A stretch of DNA of 64,000 nt from JABDIY01 sp963751955 (GTDB lineage: Bacteria; Actinomycetota; Acidimicrobiia; Acidimicrobiales; SZUA-35): NCBI GenBank assembly GCA_963751955.1, contig CAVVWM010000002.1, positions 1 to 64,000 of the forward strand, in the 5' to 3' direction. Under the pieces are notes generated by a model. It was not told the origin of the DNA, ran no database searches, and saw only the letters and a program-made list of their open reading frames with translations. How positions within the stretch are numbered: the stretch's first letter is position 1; each line of letters opens with the position of its first letter. The translations under genes and the position numbers were made by a program. Of this stretch, positions 51,448 to 61,235 are shown piece by piece.

Positions 51448-54327
51448 TTAGGTGGTTCGGCCTGTGAGAAGGAGGGTCACCCGATCCAGCGCGATTTCAG
51501 CGTTCTCCCGCAAACGAGTCGCTTCCTCCAAGTCGCCATTTGCCTCGGCCAACTGGGCGGCATCCAGAGAATTCCTGGCAAGCTCGATCAGATCCGTAAC
51601 GCCGAGATCCTCCATGGTAGGCGGCAGCGTCGGCGGCGGATCTGGATTCGGATCAGGCGTCGGCGTCGGCGTCGGCGTCGGCGCGCCGACACCGTCTATT
51701 GTGACCGCGCGAATTGCCGCGTCGACGGTTTCTTCCATCGCAATCTTTTCCCCATTCACCGCGATGATCTGGTTGATTTGAGGAACCGCCTGCTGGCCTT
51801 GGGCTCGCACGTACAACGGCCGTACGTACACCAGAGTGTCTTCTACCAGAACCATGATCATTTCGCCGAACAAAACTCTGGAACCGTTCTGATCCCGCAA
51901 GGTGATGAAGCTGGAGATTTCGTTCTCGCGGCGGATGTTGGAGTCCACGAGGTCCGGGGCCTCAACGCGGCCGCTTGGCAGGCGGTACTCGATCAACTGG
52001 CCATAGTTCTCCGGATCCGAACGGGCCACGAGAATCGCGGTCAGTTCTGGACGGTCACTTTGGCGGTCTGCGCCACTGCCGCTGGGCACGAAGGCTCGTT
52101 GGATCAGGAATTCGCTTTCGGTCTCACCGGGCAGTCGGGTCTGCACGTACTGGGGATGCATCGGGGTGGCCGCCGCACCGCTCACCCCGGCGCCCTGATC
52201 GCCACCCTCAACTCCCGCAGCAGTGGCCACGGTCCAACTCAGAGAACCCTCGAGAAAGGTGAGGGGATCAGAAACCTGGTACGCACCCCACATATCGGTT
52301 TGAACGCTGAAGATGTCCTGTGGATACCGGAAATGGGCCTGCAGCTCTGCCGGGGCGGGTTCGTCTTCGAAAAGGGCTGGGAACACGCTCGCCCATGCCC
52401 GAACGATCGGGTCGGAATCATCGACGATGTAGAACGTGACATCGCCGTTGTAAGCGTCGACCACAGCCTTCACGCTGTTCCGCACGTAGTTGTAACCACC
52501 GGACAGGTCCGACTGTGCCGACAGGCTTCGATTCTGCACACCCTGGCTATAGGGGTACTGGTTGGTCGTGGTGTAGGCGTCGATCACGTACTTGATCCGA
52601 CCGTCCGTAATCACCGCATAGGGGTCGCTGTCGAGGCGCAGGAACGGTGCCGCAAGCCGCACCCGGTCGACCACATCCCGGTTGTACATCACTTCGCTGT
52701 CGCTTCCTAGGAAGGGAGAGATCAGCGGATTGATGCTCTGGAAGCGGAGCGAGAACGCAACTTGGCGAAGGAACGAATCGATGTTGACCCCGCCGGTGCC
52801 GTCATACCGGAAGTCCGAGTCGGCTCGAAGCGAGTCGGCCACGACGTCGCGCTCGTTGCGCCCCTCGGCACCGACGATGGCGTACCCATCGAAGTCCTCG
52901 CCGAAGTAGATCCGAGGCTGGGTGAGGTCGATCTCGAGATCCTCGTCGATTTGGAGCGAGGAACGAAGCCCTGACACCAGGTAGTTGGGAGTGCCGCCCG
53001 AGCCAATGACGTTGGCCGGTGACATCGCGACGCCGTAGCCGTGAGTGAACACGAGGTGCCGGTTTTCCCAGCCTTCCTCGGAGTTCCCGATCTTCAGTTC
53101 GCGAACGCTGATTGCCACCGGCTCGGTTCGGCCCGCGACGTCGTAGCGGTCGATATCGAGATCGACGAATTCGTACTCGCGACGTTCTCCCTGATCTTTT
53201 TCGAACGAATCCTGGGCAAGGATCGGATCTACCACGAGGATGTCGTTGAAGATCTCCTGGTTGGCTTCCACCTCGGCCACGGTGAGCCCTTCAGTGAAGG
53301 GAAACTGCTTCTTCTGCTCGGTTGCCAACTCGAGTCCGTAGGCGAACCGGGTGCCGGCAATGTTGTCGTCGATGTACTGGGTCTCCCGGGTCGACTGGTT
53401 GGGTTCGACCGCAAAGCGCTGGAACAGGCTCGGGAAGATCCCTCCCACAACAACATGGGTGACCGCCCACATTCCGAGGGCCACCAGTGGCAGACCCCAA
53501 CCTTGGCGACGCAGATTGTAGAGAAACAGTGCTGCGGCCAACAGCGATACCAGCACCAAGAGATTCAGCGCGGGCAACTGAACCTCGACGTCGGTTGCCA
53601 GCGCACCATCGAACAAGCCACGTCGGCTGTTCACCAGCTCGAAGGTGTCGAAGTAATAGCTGACTGCGCGTAGTACGCCAAGAAGTGCGAAGAGGATCGA
53701 GAGATGGCTTTTGACACCATCGCTGATACGCGAGATCGCTACCGCGCGAATCCCACCGTTCAGGTAGTGGGCCAACGCGGCGGCGAAGATGCTGAAGATG
53801 ATGGCAAAGGAAAACCAATCAACCAAGAACGTCAGGAACGGCAGGCGAAACACATAGAACGCGGCATCTCGGCCGTGGAGAGGGTCGATCCGGCCGAAGT
53901 CGTTGGAGTTGGAGAACAGCAGCCATCGTTGCCATTCCTGAGAAACCTGAAGGCCGAACATCATGGCCAGGAATCCTGAAACCACCAGCCGCACCCGAGC
54001 ACCGTGCCGACCAACGAGCTGGTGGTAGCGCTCGATCAAATCCTCCTCTGGCGACGGCGGCCGAATCGTTGGCTTGAGCCGATCGGCGATCGTGAGGTTG
54101 CCGAACAGAATCGCAAAGAACGCAAACGTGAAAACCGCCGCCAACCCGATCTGGGTGAAGAGAATCTTGCCCCACGAGGACGCAAACCCGAGATGATCGA
54201 AGAACAGGTAGTCGGTGAACAGGCGGGCTACGCCGCTCGCGGTGAGCACGAGGACCAAAAGGACAGCGCCGGCGACCAGCAGCGGTAGGCGTCTTCTATT
54301 GATGGCGATGGGGGTGGTTGTTGCCAT
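51448..54327 (-). CDS. UPF0182 family membrane protein
   Basis: 959 residues. Seven membrane helices occupy the first ~330 residues (for example LLVAGAVLLVLVLTASGVA and WFSFAIIFSIFAAALAHYL). A large extracytoplasmic domain follows with conserved segments GGIFPSLFQRFAVEPNQSTRE, YIDDNIAGTRFAYGL, NRHLVFTHGYGVAMSP and PQIYFGEDFDGYAIV-like text. The C-terminus has a Pro/Thr linker (PTPTPTPTPDPNPDPPPT) and a TPR-like helical pair. The family is nearly universal in Actinobacteria (Rv3193c in M. tuberculosis, next to the PDZ protease as here). Function unknown. Confidence 0.93.
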   Translation of the reverse strand: MATTTPIAINRRRLPLLVAGAVLLVLVLTASGVARLFTDYLFFDHLGFASSWGKILFTQIGLAAVFTFAFFAILFGNLTIADRLKPTIRPPSPEEDLIERYHQLVGRHGARVRLVVSGFLAMMFGLQVSQEWQRWLLFSNSNDFGRIDPLHGRDAAFYVFRLPFLTFLVDWFSFAIIFSIFAAALAHYLNGGIRAVAISRISDGVKSHLSILFALLGVLRAVSYYFDTFELVNSRRGLFDGALATDVEVQLPALNLLVLVSLLAAALFLYNLRRQGWGLPLVALGMWAVTHVVVGGIFPSLFQRFAVEPNQSTRETQYIDDNIAGTRFAYGLELATEQKKQFPFTEGLTVAEVEANQEIFNDILVVDPILAQDSFEKDQGERREYEFVDLDIDRYDVAGRTEPVAISVRELKIGNSEEGWENRHLVFTHGYGVAMSPANVIGSGGTPNYLVSGLRSSLQIDEDLEIDLTQPRIYFGEDFDGYAIVGAEGRNERDVVADSLRADSDFRYDGTGGVNIDSFLRQVAFSLRFQSINPLISPFLGSDSEVMYNRDVVDRVRLAAPFLRLDSDPYAVITDGRIKYVIDAYTTTNQYPYSQGVQNRSLSAQSDLSGGYNYVRNSVKAVVDAYNGDVTFYIVDDSDPIVRAWASVFPALFEDEPAPAELQAHFRYPQDIFSVQTDMWGAYQVSDPLTFLEGSLSWTVATAAGVEGGDQGAGVSGAAATPMHPQYVQTRLPGETESEFLIQRAFVPSGSGADRQSDRPELTAILVARSDPENYGQLIEYRLPSGRVEAPDLVDSNIRRENEISSFITLRDQNGSRVLFGEMIMVLVEDTLVYVRPLYVRAQGQQAVPQINQIIAVNGEKIAMEETVDAAIRAVTIDGVGAPTPTPTPTPDPNPDPPPTLPPTMEDLGVTDLIELARNSLDAAQLAEANGDLEEATRLRENAEIALDRVTLLLTGRTT

Positions 54328-54389
54328 TGGGTTAGACCGTAGGTCGAATCACAACCTCGCGGTAAGCGGGGCGAGGAGGTAAAACGGCC

Positions 54390-56756
54390 TCAACTGCTTA
54401 CGTCGGCGCCGTGTTCGACGCCCAGGACGAAGGCGCCCGACAACGATTCCTCGACGAGGAGATTGAGCCGGTTGGATCGAACGTTGCGATAATGACTGCG
54501 GATCGCCTCCAGGGCAGCGTCTTCTCCCCCGTCCGAACTCACCGCTGCGACAACCGTCGATCTCACATCGTCGACAAGTCTGTGAGCAGTATCGGCAACC
54601 AGACCATCCACGAGGCCGGGCCATATCCGTCCGCCAACGGCGGTAGCACCAGCGTTGGCACTGGCACGAAGGGACACTTCGAGCGCATCGGCGAACCGCG
54701 CGACTTGGCGATCCTGTGCGGGAAGATCCTGTACCGAAGCCTGCTTGCCACCTCGGCGAACCGCGTCGAGAAGGTCGCTCTGGTCATCGGCCAACGCTCG
54801 CTTCAGTTGGCGCTTGAGATCGGGCGCAAGCCGACCCAACGCTTCAGCCTGTTCGCCAGCATGAGCGTCACTGTCAGGTTCATCGGCCGGCTCCTCAACA
54901 TCCTCTTCTACCTGCGCACCAAGTTCGGAAGGAGGAGAGCGTCTGAACAATGGCGCAGATGGTTGCGGGGGCGATGTCGGAGAGGATCCGAGGCCGAACA
55001 GGCCCGCCGAGCGGGCGACGTCTTTCTCCTCGAAGTCATCCAGGGCAGGATCGAAGAGCCCGGCTCTGACTTTGGCCGAATCTTGGTCGTCGGCTTCTTC
55101 ACCCTCGCGGGCAGAGCCGCCATCAGAATCGCTGTCGATCTCTTCTTCGACCATTTCGATGTCGTCTTCGGTCTCTGCATCGACCTGAGCTTCATCGGCT
55201 TCAACCGGATCGATCTGCTCGGTTGGTTCGAATTCTTCCTGTGCTCCATCGAAGGTCGGTGGCGTGCGCCCACCGATTGCGTCCTCGATGCTCGGGGGCG
55301 GCGGCATCGGCTCGGAGTGTTCGTTGGTTGCGAGCTCCACGTCGGCTTCGGTCTCACTTTCAGCCTCGGCCGCCGCTTCCTCTTCTGCGTCCTCGGGTAC
55401 CTCAGAACTCTGTTGTAGATCCTCATTGCGACGACCCGACTCCTCACCGGCGAGCCGGCGCGCGTAGGCCTCTGTCTCGGGTTCATCGCCCAGATCGGCG
55501 AAATTTCGCACCCGATCGGGCCGGGCTTTGTCCAGAGCGGAGAGGGCAGCGGCAACCTCTGCATCATCGTCGCTAAGCGGTGTGGGAACGCGGTCCATCG
55601 CCGCTCGGGCTTCGGGTACTGCCCGCTGCAGCTCAGCGGTGGCCTCGTCGAGTTCGCTCTTGCGTTCCTCCAGGCTCCGGAGCAACCGATCCCGAGCGGC
55701 ACGCGCCTGATCGATCTGTTGTCGAGCAGCGCGACGGCGGCGAACAAGATCGGTAAGGATCTTCTCTCTGACCGCACGGGCCTCGGCCACCATCAGGCGA
55801 GCTTCATCGCGAACCACCCGTGTGGCGAGGTCGGCTGAGGCGGCAGCTTCAGCTCGGGCGATGTTTGCGGCATTTTCTGACTCGGCCGTGATCTTGTCAG
55901 CTTCGACATTGAGTTCGTCGACGCGCGCCTGGGCAGCGGAACGAAGATCCTCAGCTTCGGCCTCGACGGAGGAGCGAAGTGCCTTCACCTCTTCGTCGGT
56001 ACGGCGCCGTAGAGCGAGGGTTTCTTCTTCAGCTTCCCGCCGCATCTTGGCCGATGCGTCCTCAGCGTTGCGCCGCATGGTGGTTGTTTCTTCTTCGGCC
56101 TCGGCCCGCATAGCTGCGGTGGCCTCTTCGGTCTTGCGAGTTCGGGTCTCGTAGAACGCTTCGGCCTCGCCGGTCCGCGACCTCAGAATCTCCTGAGCTT
56201 GGGCTCGGGTGGTTGCGGCGTACTCGTCGGCTTTTGCCCGTAAGGACTTGGTCTCTTCGTCGGCTTCGTTCCGGAGCTTGTTCACCTCTGCCTGAGTCTC
56301 ACGGCGCACCCGGGCGGTGTCTTCTGCTACGGCGGAGCGTTTCTGCTGAATCTCGGCATCAACTCGTTGCTCGAGTTCTTTTACCTCTTTGCGGCGTCGG
56401 CTGGCCTCGGTCTCGGCCTTGCGGATGATTTCTGCAGCCGCGGCGCGTGCACTCTCGATCACCTGGGTGGTTTCGGAGGTAATCAGGCTCGTGACGTGTA
56501 TCGCATCGTCGTTCTCTGCTGAGCTGGCAGCTCGTTCGAGCTGGGCAACACGACGCCGAAGCTCGTCACGCTCGCCAACAAGTGACTGAATCACTTCGGG
56601 CTCTTCGGCTCTCTTCCCAGCGCTGGCACTCGTTACCTCAGCCACCTGCTGGAGGAACTGGCGCACTTCATGGGGGTCATAACCCCGGAACGAGGTGCCG
56701 AATTCGCGTGCTGCTATCCGCTCAGGATCAAGTTGGGGGTCACGGTTCGTGGCCAT
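54390..56756 (-). CDS. Long DivIVA-domain coiled-coil protein
   Basis: 788 residues. The N-terminus DPERIAAREFGTSFRGYDPHEVRQFLQQVA is a DivIVA/Wag31 domain that binds curved membrane. Residues ~65-375 are a long coiled coil with recurring blocks such as MRREAEEETLALRRR and MRRNAEDAS. Residues ~400-570 are an acidic, low-complexity linker with many Glu/Asp. A C-terminal folded region (LAPDLKRQLKRALADDQSDLLDAVRRGG, IWPGLVDGLVADTAHRLVDDVR) ends the protein. It is likely a polar scaffold for growth or division. Much longer than Wag31 (~260). Confidence 0.85.
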   Translation of the reverse strand: MATNRDPQLDPERIAAREFGTSFRGYDPHEVRQFLQQVAEVTSASAGKRAEEPEVIQSLVGERDELRRRVAQLERAASSAENDDAIHVTSLITSETTQVIESARAAAAEIIRKAETEASRRRKEVKELEQRVDAEIQQKRSAVAEDTARVRRETQAEVNKLRNEADEETKSLRAKADEYAATTRAQAQEILRSRTGEAEAFYETRTRKTEEATAAMRAEAEEETTTMRRNAEDASAKMRREAEEETLALRRRTDEEVKALRSSVEAEAEDLRSAAQARVDELNVEADKITAESENAANIARAEAAASADLATRVVRDEARLMVAEARAVREKILTDLVRRRRAARQQIDQARAARDRLLRSLEERKSELDEATAELQRAVPEARAAMDRVPTPLSDDDAEVAAALSALDKARPDRVRNFADLGDEPETEAYARRLAGEESGRRNEDLQQSSEVPEDAEEEAAAEAESETEADVELATNEHSEPMPPPPSIEDAIGGRTPPTFDGAQEEFEPTEQIDPVEADEAQVDAETEDDIEMVEEEIDSDSDGGSAREGEEADDQDSAKVRAGLFDPALDDFEEKDVARSAGLFGLGSSPTSPPQPSAPLFRRSPPSELGAQVEEDVEEPADEPDSDAHAGEQAEALGRLAPDLKRQLKRALADDQSDLLDAVRRGGKQASVQDLPAQDRQVARFADALEVSLRASANAGATAVGGRIWPGLVDGLVADTAHRLVDDVRSTVVAAVSSDGGEDAALEAIRSHYRNVRSNRLNLLVEESLSGAFVLGVEHGADVSS

Positions 56757-56944
56757 TATGTGATGCTAGTCGCACGGGACTCAACTCGGCCTCTGAAAGG
56801 CATGGTCTGTGGGAACCGCACCTTTCTCAGCGTTTCCTCTCAGATGTTTCTAATGGCCCGCATCGGCGTTCTCGGCGGCACCAGGCGATGTCCTACCGGC
56901 GGAATAGTTCCACGGCGCCTGGGACGCCGAGGCGAACCGCCGCC

Positions 56945-58153
56945 CTACCCCGAGGTCACGGCGGCAGCGAATTCCTGGATCGCATCCACATCGCCCCCGA
57001 GGCCGGCGAGAGCATCGAGTGCGCCCTCGAGGTCCTCGACCGGAATCACCGTCACATCGTCGCCGGCAACATCACGGACCCGCTCGATCGTGGGCTCTTC
57101 CAGTGCGGTGGGAACGATGAACACCTTCACACCTTCGTCCCGTACCGCAGCCGCTTTCTGCTCCACCCCACCAACCGAACCGACACTTCCGTCCACTTGA
57201 ATCGTGCCGGTGACCGCAACTCGCTGACCACCCGTCAGCTCACCAGGTGTCAGCTGGTCGAGCACAGCCAGAGTGAACGCCAGACCGGCGGAGGGACCGC
57301 CGATGTTGTCTGAACCGAGGGTGATCTCGAACCCAACGTCCAAATTGAGGTCAACCCGCTCGCTCGTACCGACGCCCAGGAACGCCCTGGTCTCGTCATC
57401 CTCCCGGGCCGCAAGAGTCACCGGAATCTCCTCCACTTGACCGTTTGAGGCTCGTTCTACGCCGATCGTGATGAAGTCCCCCGGCGACCGTGCGCCGATG
57501 GCTTCGACGAGTTGGGTGGGAGAGACCACCTCCTGGCCTTGAACCGAAACGATCACGTCACCCCGCTCCAGCAGCTCTGCTGCAGGCGTGCCTTGCACCG
57601 TCTCCAGCACAAAGACACCGTCGGGAACAACGGTGTCATAACCCAGACGCTCCAGCGCGACCGCAGCGGCAAGATCCTTTGAACTAGCCATCCGATCCAG
57701 ATTGATCTCTCGGTTTTCCTCTGCGGTTCGAGTGCCAAAGACCTGCTGGCGGTCCACAAGTTCGGAATCGCTGTCGAACTGGTACCACAGGTAGCCCCAC
57801 AGCGATACTCGATCCCGCACTCGCACGGTGGTGAGATGAAGCTCGCCGTCGCTGGGGTAATCGGTTATTCCACTCACGCTGAGGAACGGTTCTGTGTCTC
57901 GGCTGCTACCTGGGACAAAGGCCACGTAGTCGGTGCGGAACAAGAAGCCCGCCGCGATGCCGATGGTCATCATCAAAATGATCACCGCAGCTGTGATCTT
58001 CATCAGCCGTCGCTGCACTCGAGCGAGATTCTGCGGGGGTGGAACCGGCTTGGGTCCCGTCGGTGAAGACGCGACAGCTTTCACCGGTGGGCCGGTTGGC
58101 AACGACTGTGAAAAAGTGTTGTTGTCGTTCATGTCGCCGGTCATCATGTCCAC
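56945..58153 (-). CDS. PDZ/Lon-like membrane protease (YlbL family)
   Basis: 402 residues. A Pro-rich cytoplasmic N-terminus and one helix (AAVIILMMTIGIAAGFLF) anchor an extracytoplasmic PDZ domain (TPAAELLERGDVIVSVQGQEVVSPTQLVEAI) and a C-terminal Lon-type protease domain: catalytic Ser in IGGPSAGLAFTLAVLDQL and Lys in GGVEQKAAAVRDEGVKVFIVP. The M. tuberculosis counterpart is Rv3194c, next to the UPF0182 gene, matching the order here apart from the inserted divIVA-like gene. Start choice between the first two Mets is open. Confidence 0.9.
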   Translation of the reverse strand: MDMMTGDMNDNNTFSQSLPTGPPVKAVASSPTGPKPVPPPQNLARVQRRLMKITAAVIILMMTIGIAAGFLFRTDYVAFVPGSSRDTEPFLSVSGITDYPSDGELHLTTVRVRDRVSLWGYLWYQFDSDSELVDRQQVFGTRTAEENREINLDRMASSKDLAAAVALERLGYDTVVPDGVFVLETVQGTPAAELLERGDVIVSVQGQEVVSPTQLVEAIGARSPGDFITIGVERASNGQVEEIPVTLAAREDDETRAFLGVGTSERVDLNLDVGFEITLGSDNIGGPSAGLAFTLAVLDQLTPGELTGGQRVAVTGTIQVDGSVGSVGGVEQKAAAVRDEGVKVFIVPTALEEPTIERVRDVAGDDVTVIPVEDLEGALDALAGLGGDVDAIQEFAAAVTSG

Positions 58154-58202
58154 TATCGGCGAAAACCTGCCCGAAACGAGAGTACGGGATAGGATCTATT
58201 TC

Positions 58203-58442
58203 ATGGATTCGTCACAACCATCGACGATCGACTCCACCTTCGGGGTTCCACATCACCTCGCCGAAGCGGCCTCGCCACCGGAGTACCGGTCGGCGTGGAA
58301 GGTCCGCACACCGATCTGGCAGCGGATCATCTCTTTGGGCGCCTTGGGCGGGATCGCAACGGGCATTGGAGTCGCGCTCGCCGTGGCAGTGATCGGCTTG
58401 GCAGTCCTCACTCTGATGCTGCTCGAAGCAGCAATCGGCTGA
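58203..58442 (+). CDS. Small single-pass membrane protein
   Basis: 79 residues from ATG 58203 (MDSSQPSTIDSTFGVPHHLAEAASPPEYRSAWKVRTPIWQRI), ending in a Gly/Ala-rich helix (LGALGGIATGIGVALAVAVIGLAVLTLMLLEA). Divergent from the YlbL-type protease gene with 49 bp between starts. No family is known to me. Confidence 0.6.
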   Translation: MDSSQPSTIDSTFGVPHHLAEAASPPEYRSAWKVRTPIWQRIISLGALGGIATGIGVALAVAVIGLAVLTLMLLEAAIG

Positions 58443-58471
58443 ATCCCGGCCCACTTGTGGGCCTGGCGGAT

Positions 58472-58936
58472 CTACCGTCCGAAGAGTCCTCTGCGGGCGC
58501 CTGCGCCCACGGACTCTTCGGGAACATCGTCGTCATCTGACTCTTCGGCGTCACCAGAGTCGTCGTCGCTGGCGACATCGTCATCGCCCTCAGCAGCTGC
58601 AGCGTCATCATCTACTTCGGTGGTGTCAAGGACCTCGTCATCGTCGGCGGAATCGCTGACGCCAACGGAATCGCTGACGCCAACGGAATCGCTGACGCCA
58701 ACGGAATCGCTGACGTTGTCGCCGCCAGACACAGCGGCGGCGGAGCCGGTATTGAGTTCTACCCGGTAGTACGGCTTGTACTCGAAGTTGACCTCGTCGA
58801 GCCGGAAGATGCGAGCGTGATCCACGTCCTTGTCGTTTCGAAGGCTTTCCACATACATCACGGCATCGTGGATGTCGTCGGTTTGGTGGTAGCCGGGCTT
58901 ACCATCGACGCTGCGATAAATAACCATGTGAGACAC
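58472..58936 (-). CDS. Small conserved protein with acidic repeat tail
   Basis: 154 residues. The N-terminal ~62 residues (MSHMVIYRSVDGKPGYHQTDDIHDAVMYVESLRNDKDVDHARIFRLDEVNFEYKPYYRVEL) are a compact alpha/beta domain typical of a conserved actinobacterial hypothetical. The rest is disordered, Asp/Glu/Ser-rich, and contains SDSVGV repeated three times from an 18-bp tandem repeat. It ends with a basic GARRGLFGR. Function unknown. Confidence 0.7.
   Translation of the reverse strand: MSHMVIYRSVDGKPGYHQTDDIHDAVMYVESLRNDKDVDHARIFRLDEVNFEYKPYYRVELNTGSAAAVSGGDNVSDSVGVSDSVGVSDSVGVSDSADDDEVLDTTEVDDDAAAAEGDDDVASDDDSGDAEESDDDDVPEESVGAGARRGLFGR
58653..58715. repeat. 18-bp tandem repeat, 3.5 copies, coding
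   Basis: TCGCTGACGCCAACGGAA repeats perfectly at 58653, 58671 and 58689, followed by a 9-bp partial copy. It encodes the (SDSVGV)n stretch on the minus strand. Perfect identity suggests recent slippage; the unit length keeps the frame. Confidence 0.9.
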
Positions 58937-59032
58937 GAAAAAGCTCCTTCTGATCCGCTAAGCCGATTGGGTGTTGGTGTGCTCGGTAGCAGCTGCAAAC
59001 CTAGCCGCAAGTGATTGGGGAGACGACGGATC

Positions 59033-59771
59033 TTGACCACTGATTCGGCAGAAGAACCAAAGAAGTTGAGGGAAATGATCAAAAACGACTTCCCAACGTC
59101 ACCGCCAGCCACTGGTGGTGATGCAACCTTGGCGGCGGACCTGATTACCCAAGCTGCGCTCGCGATCAAAACCGACGACCGAGCCACTCGATCCAGAGTC
59201 GACCATCAGGCTCGTTCCTCCCTTGAACACCACCACGCCGACGTCCGCGTCTGCGCAACTGCGGCCCTGTCTCGAATTGGGACATTCACCGCCAGCGACC
59301 TCGGCGTGCTCCTGAACGACGAATCCCTGATCGTACGACGGCGGGCGGTTGAGGCATCAGTTGCACTGATCCAGGCTGAGCAGGGCGAGGCGGCCCTCGT
59401 GGACGGACTAGTCCGAGCCCTCGGCGACGAACCATCGGTCGCCGAGGTGGCGGCCTTTGCCGTCGGCGAATTTGGACCCGATGCGGTTCATCTGACCGAA
59501 CCGGCTGTTGAGGTTTTGGAGAACATGGCGTCCCAGCACGCCGATGCTCTCTGCCGAGAGTCCGCAATCGCAGCCCTGGGATCGCTCCATCGCGGGCGGG
59601 CCACCGTGGTCGAGGCCATGGGCGACAAGGCAACGGTCCGCAGGACGCGCTGTTCTGGCCCTCGCCCCATTCGCGGGAACCGATGTAGATGCAGCCCTGG
59701 ACGCGGCGCTACAGGACCGAGACTGGCAGGTTCGTCAGGCTGCAGAGGACCAGATTGAGGCCCGGCGCTAA
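59033..59771 (+). CDS. HEAT-repeat protein (frameshifted near 59640)
   Basis: Start taken at TTG 59033 after a GGGGAGA site (MTTDSAEEPKKLREMIKND); TTG 59015 is the alternative. Helical repeats include ARSSLEHHHADVRVCATAALSRIG, LGVLLNDESLIVRRRAVEASVALI, LVRALGDEPSVAEVAAFAVGEFG and ADALCRESAIAALGSL. One extra A near 59640 shifts the frame; the other frame carries the last repeat (AVLALAPFAGTDVDAALDAAL, DRDWQVRQAAEDQIEARR) to stop 59771. Corrected length ~245. Probably a protein-interaction scaffold. Confidence 0.8.
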
Positions 59772-59808
59772 CTGGTGACGTGTTGGCGCATCAGCACGTG
59801 CGCTCGGA

Positions 59809-60327
59809 TCAGGTGCCGTTCGAATCATCACCGCTGGACTCAACATCGTCTGTCGAGACGATGTGCTGGGATTCGAGACCCCAACTCGAGCCTCCTTCCC
59901 ACTGTTCCTTCTTCCAAACCGGAACGGTCGATTTCAGTGTGTCGATCCCATATCGGGCCGCTTCGAATGCCGCTGATCGGTGGGGCGATGATGCGGCGAC
60001 GACGACAGCCGCTTTGGTGATGGGCACCGGGCCTACTCGGTGAATCATGACGATCCGACCGAGGTCGGACCACTTGTCCCGCATCGCAGCGGCAAGCGCC
60101 TCCAGCCGGGGAATTACCTGTTCTTCGTATGCCTCGTACTCGAGGAGTGACACTCCCGTGCGATCACCGGCGTGGTCTCGGGCGGTTCCGGTGAATACCA
60201 CGGTCGCTCCGCAACCGGGCATCACGATCCACTCCCCCGCTTCGGCAACGGGGAGATCGTTTGAGCACAGGCCCAGCCAATCGTTGCTGTCGGATGGCGG
60301 TCCCCCAAGATGCACGTCGCTCACCAT
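59809..60327 (-). CDS. moaE: Molybdopterin synthase catalytic subunit MoaE
   Basis: 172 residues. MoaE motifs: CGATVVFTGTARDHAGDRTGVSLLEYEAYEE, VMIHRVGPVPITKAAVVVAASSPHRSAAFEAARYGIDTLKSTVPVWKKEQWEGG. The two Lys of WKKE are the active-site residues. It builds the dithiolene of molybdopterin with thiocarboxylated MoaD and so supports molybdoenzymes such as the hydroxylase at 35.5-39.1 kb. N- and C-terminal tails are longer than in E. coli. No moaD is in the window. Confidence 0.93.
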   Translation of the reverse strand: MVSDVHLGGPPSDSNDWLGLCSNDLPVAEAGEWIVMPGCGATVVFTGTARDHAGDRTGVSLLEYEAYEEQVIPRLEALAAAMRDKWSDLGRIVMIHRVGPVPITKAAVVVAASSPHRSAAFEAARYGIDTLKSTVPVWKKEQWEGGSSWGLESQHIVSTDDVESSGDDSNGT

Positions 60328-60389
60328 CTAGAGGGTAGAACCCAGTACCGGCTCTTGGTTGGGCTTGACCTCTGATCTAACCTCTTGGA

Positions 60390-61169
60390 ATGGCCAACGA
60401 GTTCGAGAACATCCTCATCAAAGACGAGGAACACTTCACCACGATCACGATGAATCGGCCGGGACGCCGTAACGCTCTCAGTCTCGATCACATGAACGAA
60501 CTCATTGCCGCGCTCACGACAATCGCCGAGTCCGAACAAACCGGCATCATCATCGCCGGAAACGGGCCGGTGTTCAGCGCCGGTCACGACTTCGCCGACA
60601 TGGCCGGCGCCGACCTTCCGTTCATGCGTCACCTTCTCACTACGTGCGCCGAGCTGATGCAGTTGATCGGACGCGTACCTCAGGTGGTCATCGCCCAAGT
60701 TCATGGCCTCGCCACCGCTGCCGGATGCCAACTCGTGGCCGCCGCCGACCTTGCTGTGGCCGGGGAATCGGCCGGATTTGCAGCACCGGGCGGCAAAGGT
60801 GGCTGGTACTGCCACACCCCGATGGTCACGATCGGTCGAGCGATGGGTCGTAAGCAGGCGATGGAGATGGCAATGACCGGTGATGTGATCGATCCCCACA
60901 CCGCCCTGCAATGGGGTTTGATCAACCGAGTTGTATCCGACGATGTGGTAGCCGAAGCCACCCGAGATCTCCTCTCTCGGGCCACGCGAGGAAGCCGATT
61001 CTCCAAAGCGATGGGCAAACAAACCTTCAACACCCAAATCGAACTCGAGCTACCTCAGGCCTATCGCTATGCCACCGAGGTGATGGCATCGGCCAGTCAA
61101 ACCGTCGATGCTCAGGAAGGTATGGCGTCGTTCATGGAGAAGCGTCGACCCACGTGGCAGAACAAGTGA
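60390..61169 (+). CDS. Enoyl-CoA hydratase/isomerase family protein
   Basis: 259-residue crotonase-fold enzyme. MNRPGRRNALSLDHMNELIAAL, the oxyanion-hole strand GNGPVFSAGHDFADMAG, and AQVHGLATAAGCQLVAAADLAVAG with the second oxyanion Gly are all present. At the usual Glu positions I see less certain residues, so it could be a hydratase, isomerase or hydrolase. The C-terminus VDAQEGMASFMEKRRPTW is the common enoyl-CoA hydratase ending. Confidence 0.9.
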   Translation: MANEFENILIKDEEHFTTITMNRPGRRNALSLDHMNELIAALTTIAESEQTGIIIAGNGPVFSAGHDFADMAGADLPFMRHLLTTCAELMQLIGRVPQVVIAQVHGLATAAGCQLVAAADLAVAGESAGFAAPGGKGGWYCHTPMVTIGRAMGRKQAMEMAMTGDVIDPHTALQWGLINRVVSDDVVAEATRDLLSRATRGSRFSKAMGKQTFNTQIELELPQAYRYATEVMASASQTVDAQEGMASFMEKRRPTWQNK

Positions 61170-61235
61170 TGAAGAACTCAATAGTGATCTGAGAAGTCAC
61201 CAATAATCCGCTGCGGCGGGAGTGAGCCGCGACCA

